A DNA stretch of 10,505 nucleotides, taken from assembly GCA_937960755.1 (NCBI GenBank), contig CALGOL010000212.1, positions 1-10,505 of the forward strand. Direction: 5' to 3'. The notes under the pieces are model-generated. The model was not told where the DNA came from and did no database searches. It worked only from the letters and a program-made list of their open reading frames with translations. Below are positions 6,711 to 10,505 of the stretch, in pieces. Each line of letters opens with the position of its first letter. The first letter of the stretch is position 1. Source of the DNA: an uncultured Azospirillum sp. GTDB lineage: Bacteria; Pseudomonadota; Alphaproteobacteria; Azospirillales; Azospirillaceae. The translations under genes and the position numbers were made by a program.

Positions 6711-7496
6711 ATGTTCCGCACGGCATTCTTTTTGAAGGGAAACTGGGTTTTAGCGCTGGCTTTGCCGCTGGCGCTGGCCGGGGGGTGGGAACTGGCGGTC
6801 GCCGCAGGGTGGGCGAACGGCCGGCTGCTGCCCACCCCCAGCGCCGTTTACACCGCTTTGGCGGCGTTGGCGAAAACCGGCGAACTGGCGGCCCACGTCC
6901 AGGCGACGCTGGCCCGCGTCGCGGTCGGCTTCGCGCTCGGAGTGCTGGCGGGAACCTTCTTCGGCGCGGTGGTGGGTTATTGGAGCGCCGCGCGCCGTTT
7001 CCTTGATCCAACTTTGCAGGCGTTGCGCAACATCCCCTCCATCGCCTGGGTGCCAATGTTCATTTTATGGTTCGGCATTTTTGAGACCTCCAAGATCATC
7101 CTGATTGCGGTGGGCGTGTTCTTTCCAATTTACCTAGGCCTGTCCGATGCGGTGCGCGGCGTCGACCGCAAGCTGGTGGAGGTGGGGCGGATCTTCCGCT
7201 TCAGCCACCGCGAGATGATTTTGCGGGTGCTGCTGCCCGCCACCCTGCCGACCTATGTCTCCTCCTTGCGTTCCGGTTTGGGGCTGGGGTGGATGTTCGT
7301 CGTCGCCGCCGAATTCATGGGGGCGGAGCAAGGCCTGGGCTTTTTGCTGGTGGACGGTCAGCAGACCGGACGCCCGGCGGTGATCCTGGGCGCCATCGTG
7401 GCGTTTGCGGTTTTGGGCAAGCTGACAGACTGGCTGCTGGCCGCCGCCGCCGCGCGGCTCTTGGTCTGGCAAGACGCTTTTAAGCCGGTGGAGTAA
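6711..7496 (+). CDS. Second sulfonate-type ABC transporter, permease (SsuC/TauC-like)
   Basis: This 261-residue BPD-type inner-membrane permease is paralogous to the ssuC product. Shared landmarks are RNIPSIAWVPMFILWFGI (106-123), VGVFFPIYLG and an EAA-type ATPase-docking loop at about 157-180 (EVGRIFRFSHREMILRVLLP). Where SsuC ends its core with MNAREFLQTDVV, this protein has LLVDGQQTGRPAV, consistent with a different subfamily. Its ATG abuts the TAA of the binding-protein gene with no spacer and no obvious ribosome binding site of its own, so translation is probably coupled to the preceding gene. Unlike in the ssu module, the ATPase gene does not follow closely: 123 bp with three hairpins intervene. 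Confidence 0.88.
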   Translation: MFRTAFFLKGNWVLALALPLALAGGWELAVAAGWANGRLLPTPSAVYTALAALAKTGELAAHVQATLARVAVGFALGVLAGTFFGAVVGYWSAARRFLDPTLQALRNIPSIAWVPMFILWFGIFETSKIILIAVGVFFPIYLGLSDAVRGVDRKLVEVGRIFRFSHREMILRVLLPATLPTYVSSLRSGLGLGWMFVVAAEFMGAEQGLGFLLVDGQQTGRPAVILGAIVAFAVLGKLTDWLLAAAAARLLVWQDAFKPVE

Positions 7497-7526
7497 CGCT
7501 GATGGTCATAGATATGACCGTCAGCG
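7497..7526. repeat. Inverted repeat 1 in the permease-ATPase spacer
   Basis: Immediately after the permease stop there is a 30-bp near-perfect palindrome: arms CGCTGATGGTCATA and TATGACCGTCAGCG (14 bp each, one mismatch that becomes a T-G wobble in RNA) around GA. The inner 16 bp, GGTCATAGATATGACC, is perfect apart from the 2-bp centre. It could be an RNA hairpin (with a practical loop of about 4-6 nt) or a DNA site for a dimeric regulator. Confidence 0.8.
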
Positions 7527-7546
7527 TTCCGAGCCAAGTGGCGAGG

Positions 7547-7564
7547 CGGCGGCCCATGCCGCCG
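7547..7564. repeat. Hairpin 2 in the permease-ATPase spacer
   Basis: A 7-bp perfect GC stem CGGCGGC/GCCGCCG closes a CCAT tetraloop. It is short but entirely G:C and sits between two longer inverted repeats. GC-rich triplet repeats are common in this genome, so by itself it might be chance. Confidence 0.55.
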
Positions 7565-7567
7565 AAC

Positions 7568-7599
7568 GCCTTGAATTCTGACTCGTCAGAATTCAAGGC
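7568..7599. repeat. Inverted repeat 3, perfect 15-bp arms, before the second ATPase gene
   Basis: Two perfect 15-bp arms (GCCTTGAATTCTGAC at 7568-7582 and its complement at 7585-7599) flank only TC. The element ends 20 bp before the ATPase start codon. A perfect 15-bp inverted repeat is very unlikely by chance. No T-run follows, so it is not a classical terminator. It may be a processing or stabilising stem, a translational control element for the ATPase, or an operator. Confidence 0.85.
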
Positions 7600-7619
7600 C
7601 GCGGATGTGAGTAAGAATC

Positions 7620-8390
7620 ATGCTGAGCATTCAAAACGTCGCCAAGCGCTATCCCAACGGAACCTTGGCGCTGGACAGGCTTTCCCTTTCGGTGGAGCAG
7701 TCGGAGATTTTGGCGCTGGTCGGCGGCTCCGGCTGCGGCAAAAGCACGCTGTTGCGGCTGATTTCCGGTTTGGATCACCCGACCGGCGGGACGATTGATC
7801 TTGACGGCGCGCCGGTGCGCCAACCCCGCGCCGAAATCGGCGTGGTGTTCCAGGAACCCCGGCTTATGCCGTGGCTGACCATCGACCAGAACGTCGCTTT
7901 CGGCATTCGCCATTTGCCGGCCGCAGAGCAAAAGAAACGGGTGGTTGAAGCTCTGGCGCGGGTCGGGCTGGCGGCTTACGCCGGCCATTGGCCGCGGGAA
8001 CTGTCGGGCGGCCAAGCCCAGCGCGTCGCTCTGGCCCGCGCGCTGGTGGGGCGGCCGAAAGCGCTGCTGCTGGACGAGCCCTATTCGGCGCTCGACGCGC
8101 TGACCCGCAACGACTTGCAGGAACATTTGCTGGATTTGTGGGCCGACGACCGGCCGACGCTGATTCTCGTCACCCATGACATTGAAGAAGCGTTGTTTCT
8201 CGCCGACCGCGTCGTGGTGATGCGGCCCGATCCGGGGCGGATATTATCGGAATTCCGCCCGCATCTCGCCCGGCCGCGCGACCGGCTGTCGGGGGAGTTC
8301 CTTGACTGGAAAAACCGGCTGCTGGCGGAGTTGGGCAAGGCGCAGCGCCCGCTGGGGGGCGACGAGAAATACCCGGCGGCGGCGATTTAA
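7620..8390 (+). CDS. Second sulfonate-type ABC transporter, ATP-binding protein (SsuB/TauB-like)
   Basis: This 256-residue cytoplasmic ATPase is probably the partner of the permease at 6711-7496. Motifs are complete: Walker A GGSGCGKST (35-43), Q-loop Q78 in VVFQEPRLMPWLTI, signature LSGGQAQRV (128-136), Walker B LLLDEP with D152/E153, D-loop SALD, and H-loop H186 (VTHD). FQEPRLMPW is typical of the nitrate/sulfonate/taurine (SsuB/TauB) class. The start is ATG 7620, because homology begins at MLSIQNVAKRY; the ribosome binding site is weak (GTGAG around 7607-7611) and a 15-bp stem ends 20 bp upstream, so expression may be controlled separately from the permease. The start codon lies in a small palindrome ATGCT-G-AGCAT. 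Confidence 0.9.
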   Translation: MLSIQNVAKRYPNGTLALDRLSLSVEQSEILALVGGSGCGKSTLLRLISGLDHPTGGTIDLDGAPVRQPRAEIGVVFQEPRLMPWLTIDQNVAFGIRHLPAAEQKKRVVEALARVGLAAYAGHWPRELSGGQAQRVALARALVGRPKALLLDEPYSALDALTRNDLQEHLLDLWADDRPTLILVTHDIEEALFLADRVVVMRPDPGRILSEFRPHLARPRDRLSGEFLDWKNRLLAELGKAQRPLGGDEKYPAAAI

Positions 8391-8397
8391 CAGCGCG

Positions 8398-8470
8398 GCG
8401 ACACAAATTCCTATATTTCCTATAATATCGATAGAATCATATTGACTCAGATTTGGCGGCGTGGCGTAAT
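8398..8470 (+). promoter_or_regulatory. AT-rich promoter region upstream of the rhodanese gene
   Basis: Two sigma-70-like readings are possible. One is GCGACA (8398-8403), a 17-bp spacer and a perfect TATAAT (8421-8426). The other is TTGACT (8442-8447), a 17-bp spacer and CGTAAT (8465-8470). Both keep four or more consensus bases per box. The block also has repeated CTATA/TATAG-type half-sites: CTATA at 8411, CTATAATATCG at 8420-8430 and GATAG at 8431. The 8420-8430 motif matches the reverse complement of the CTATATTATAG palindrome before metY in 10 of 11 bases. This suggests a transcript starting here that carries the rhodanese and YeeE-like genes. Confidence 0.55.
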
Positions 8471-8507
8471 CGGTCAAGCCAATCGCAACAAATGGGATGA
8501 CGACGCC

Positions 8508-9455
8508 ATGGCCGCTAAATTCCGCTTCGCTCACCTGCTGACCGGCGCCGTGTTGACCGCCGCGACCATGACCGCCGCCGGGGCCGTGCTGGCCGCAGCG
8601 CCGCAAGGGCCGCTGGTCGACACCGCTTGGCTGGAGAAGAACCTCGCCGATCCGTCGCTGCGGGTGATCGAAGTCAGCGTCAATCCGGGGGTTTATGAGC
8701 GCGGCCACATTCCGGGCGCGGTCAATTTCTCCTGGCATACCGATTTGAACGACACCGTGCGCCGCGACATCGTCGGCAAGGCGCAATTCGAGGCGCTGCT
8801 GTCGAAAGCCGGCGTAAGGCCGGACACCACCGTGGTGCTCTACGGCGACACCAACAATTGGTTCGCCGCCTGGGGCGCCTGGGTGTTCGACATCTACGGC
8901 GTGCAAAACGTCAAGCTGCTGGACGGCGGCCGCAAGAAGTGGGAGGCGGAAAACCGCCCGCTGTCCAACAAGGCGCCGGAATTCGCCCCGTCCGCCTATC
9001 AGGTGACGACGGTGAACGAGGGGCTGCGCGCCCGTCTCGCCGACGTCAAGGCGGCGGCGGAAGGCGCTTCCGACGTCAAGCTGGTGGATATCCGTTCGCC
9101 GGACGAATATCAGGGTAAGATTTTCGCCCCGCCGGGCATTCAAGAATTGTCGATCCGCGCCGGCCACGTTCCGGGCGCCGTCAACGTGCCATGGGGCAAG
9201 GCGGTGAACGAGGCGGATGGAACTTTCAAGTCAGCGGAAGAACTGAAAAAGCTCTACGCCGGGGTCGGGGTCGACGGCTCCAAGCCGGTCATCACTTACT
9301 GCCGCATCGGCGAGCGCTCCAGCCATACCTGGTTCGCGCTGAGCAAAATCCTCGGCTATCAGGTCAAGAATTACGACGGTTCGTGGACCGAGTACGGCAA
9401 TTCGGTGGGCGCGCCGATCAGCAATCCGGCCGGCACGGTCTGGGCGGCGAAGTAA
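8508..9455 (+). CDS. Secreted tandem-domain rhodanese (thiosulfate sulfurtransferase)
   Basis: This 315-residue protein has two rhodanese domains. The N-terminal, catalytically silent one spans about 38-155 (VIEVSVNPGVYERGHIPGAV), with D114 (LYGDTNNWF) where an active cysteine would sit. The C-terminal one spans about 180-305 with active-site loop CRIGERSS (C265). That loop and the following SHTWF and KNYDGSWTEYG match thiosulfate sulfurtransferases rather than the CG(S/A)GVTA mercaptopyruvate type. It would move sulfane sulfur from thiosulfate to cyanide or a thiol acceptor. A signal peptide is evident: KFRFAHLLTGAVLTAATMTA with cleavage near AVLAAA (about residue 30), so it should be periplasmic. 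ATG 8508 gives this signal; the in-frame TTG at 8442 overlaps a likely -35 box and is rejected. The YeeE-like gene follows after 36 bp. Confidence 0.92.
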   Translation: MAAKFRFAHLLTGAVLTAATMTAAGAVLAAAPQGPLVDTAWLEKNLADPSLRVIEVSVNPGVYERGHIPGAVNFSWHTDLNDTVRRDIVGKAQFEALLSKAGVRPDTTVVLYGDTNNWFAAWGAWVFDIYGVQNVKLLDGGRKKWEAENRPLSNKAPEFAPSAYQVTTVNEGLRARLADVKAAAEGASDVKLVDIRSPDEYQGKIFAPPGIQELSIRAGHVPGAVNVPWGKAVNEADGTFKSAEELKKLYAGVGVDGSKPVITYCRIGERSSHTWFALSKILGYQVKNYDGSWTEYGNSVGAPISNPAGTVWAAK

Positions 9456-9491
9456 CGGTCGATTGAAGAGTTTGGGGGGAGAGAGGCCGTC

Positions 9492-10505
9492 GTGCATCTG
9501 CGTCTGTTGTGGCCTATTACGATCATCGCAGTGCTGATCGCGACGGCGTACACTTTAGGCTCCGCGCCGGGAACGGGGCGGAGCCTTTCTTTATCGCTGG
9601 TCTTCGGCGCGGCTCTGGGCGTCATTTTGCAGCGTTCGCGCTTTTGCTTCCTGTGTCACGCCCGCGACTTCATCGACCGCCGCGACCCGCGCGGCCTGCT
9701 GGCGATCCTGCTGGCGCTGGCGCTGGGAACCATCGGCTATCACCTGTTCATGAGCGGCTGGCTGACTACGCCCAACCCGCCGCGCCTGCCCCCCGACGTC
9801 CACATCGGCCCGGTAAGCTGGGCGCTCGCCCTGGCCGGCATGGTCTTTGGCCTTGGCATGGCGATTTCCGGCTCCTGCATCAGCGCCCATATCTACCGGC
9901 TGGGGGAAGGCTCGCCCGCCTCGCCGTTGGCGCTGATCGGCGCCGGTCTCGGTTTTCTCGCCGGCTTTCACACCTGGAACCCGCTGTTCTCGCTGACCAT
10001 CGCCGAGGCCCCCTTGCTGTGGCTGCCCCATTACGTCGGCTATAGCGGCTCGTTGACGCTGCAACTGGCGGCTTTGGCGGCGCTCGCCGCCGTGCTGTGG
10101 CGCTATTACCCCGCCGCCATCGCCGCGGAACCGCCGCAGCGCCCCTTGCCGGCCGGCCTGACGGCGCTGGTCGGCCGCTGTTTTGACGGTCGCTGGCCCT
10201 ATTGGCTCGGCGGCGCCCTGGTCGGCGTGATCTCCTTTCTGGTTTTGGTCCGCTTGAAGCCCTTGGGCGTGACGTCGGCGTTGGGAAGCGGCGCGCGCGG
10301 GCTCGGAAACGAATTCGGCCTGACGCCGCTGCGGCTCGACGGGCTGGATGGTTTCGCCGGCTGCTCGACGGCGCCGGGAGACGGCTGGTTCACCCCCAAC
10401 GCCGCGCTGGTGATCGGCCTTGCGCTCGGCGGGCTGGCGGCGGGGTTGGCCGCCGGCCAGTTTACGCCACGCCCACCCAGCCTGCGCGATATCGCCCGCG
10501 GATTG
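9492..10505 (+). CDS. yeeE: YeeE/YedE-family thiosulfate transporter (TsuA-like), 3' end outside window
   Basis: The frame stays open from GTG 9492 to the window edge (338 codons), so the C-terminus is missing. The product is very hydrophobic with many membrane segments and shows family landmarks: GAALGVILQRSRFCF followed by a CHARDF segment (C52, C55), AISGSCISAHIYRLGEGS (C129) and FAGCSTAPGD (C291). In the characterised family member TsuA, buried cysteines pass thiosulfate across the inner membrane; C52, C129 and C291 are candidates, although I cannot align them exactly. The N-terminal hydrophobic helix (LLWPITIIAVLIATAYTLG) precedes the family core. GTG 9492 was chosen because GAGAGG (9481-9486) lies 5 nt upstream and no better start exists before the conserved core. 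It is probably co-transcribed with the rhodanese gene. Confidence 0.88.
   Translation, partial: MHLRLLWPITIIAVLIATAYTLGSAPGTGRSLSLSLVFGAALGVILQRSRFCFLCHARDFIDRRDPRGLLAILLALALGTIGYHLFMSGWLTTPNPPRLPPDVHIGPVSWALALAGMVFGLGMAISGSCISAHIYRLGEGSPASPLALIGAGLGFLAGFHTWNPLFSLTIAEAPLLWLPHYVGYSGSLTLQLAALAALAAVLWRYYPAAIAAEPPQRPLPAGLTALVGRCFDGRWPYWLGGALVGVISFLVLVRLKPLGVTSALGSGARGLGNEFGLTPLRLDGLDGFAGCSTAPGDGWFTPNAALVIGLALGGLAAGLAAGQFTPRPPSLRDIARGL
9557..9592 (+). terminator. Terminator-like hairpin inside the 5' coding part of the yeeE-like gene
   Basis: A 9-bp perfect stem (AGGCTCCGC at 9557-9565, GCGGAGCCT at 9578-9586) with a 12-nt loop is followed at once by TTCTTT, giving the shape of an intrinsic terminator for a + strand transcript. 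It overlaps codons 22-34 of the transporter. TTA leucine codons, rare in a GC-rich genome, flank it on both sides. It could attenuate transcription when ribosomes do not follow closely, or be a chance fold in coding sequence. Confidence 0.5.

Noticed and set aside
7502..7798. ATG-started + strand frame beginning inside inverted repeat 1.
   Set aside because: It crosses all three hairpins and then overlaps the second ATPase gene out of frame, and has no recognisable domain.
8442..8507. TTG-initiated 22-residue extension of the rhodanese.
   Set aside because: The TTG is part of a -35-like TTGACT, there is no ribosome binding site before it, and the extension would bury the signal peptide.
1..10505. 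Insertion sequence, CRISPR, phage or tRNA signals.
   Set aside because: I saw no transposase, integrase, spaced direct-repeat array or tRNA cloverleaf on either strand.

Overview
The window looks like a GC-rich alphaproteobacterial chromosome segment. The order Rhodospirillales is my guess from protein character alone, and I cannot name a genus. All ten genes lie on the + strand and nearly all concern sulfur: cysteine and homocysteine synthesis, sulfonate import and desulfonation, sulfane-sulfur transfer and thiosulfate uptake. No tRNA, rRNA, CRISPR array, transposase or phage gene is visible.

Layout. The 3' end of a serine O-acetyltransferase (cysE, to 145) is followed by a hairpin and a strikingly AT-rich control region (about 181-275). 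Then come metY (314-1624) and ssuA (1649-2614), an 80-bp palindromic dispersed repeat (2643-2722), ssuD-ssuC-ssuB (2778-5549), and a second copy of the same repeat (5572-5651). A second sulfonate-type ABC transporter follows: binding protein 5718-6710, permease 6711-7496, ATPase 7620-8390. Its permease and ATPase genes are separated by 123 bp holding three consecutive hairpins. A second AT-rich promoter region (about 8398-8470) precedes a secreted tandem rhodanese (8508-9455) and a YeeE/YedE thiosulfate-transporter-family gene (9492 to the window end, incomplete).

How the genes fit together (inference from family knowledge). SsuABC imports alkanesulfonates and SsuD cleaves them to sulfite. 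After reduction to sulfide by enzymes outside the window, MetY joins sulfide to O-acetylhomoserine (possibly also O-acetylserine, the CysE product). The second ABC system probably brings in another organosulfur compound, but no dedicated enzyme accompanies it. The rhodanese and YeeE-like pair form a separate thiosulfate/sulfane-sulfur unit with its own promoter region. The SsuE-type FMN reductase that SsuD needs is not in the window.

Most worth a second look: the two covarying 80-bp repeats bracketing ssuDCB, the triple-hairpin spacer inside the second transporter operon, a terminator-shaped hairpin inside the 5' coding part of the yeeE-like gene, and AT-rich dyads shared by the two putative promoter regions. 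I did not find a convincing wholly new system; the families are known and the novelty lies in arrangement and non-coding structure.
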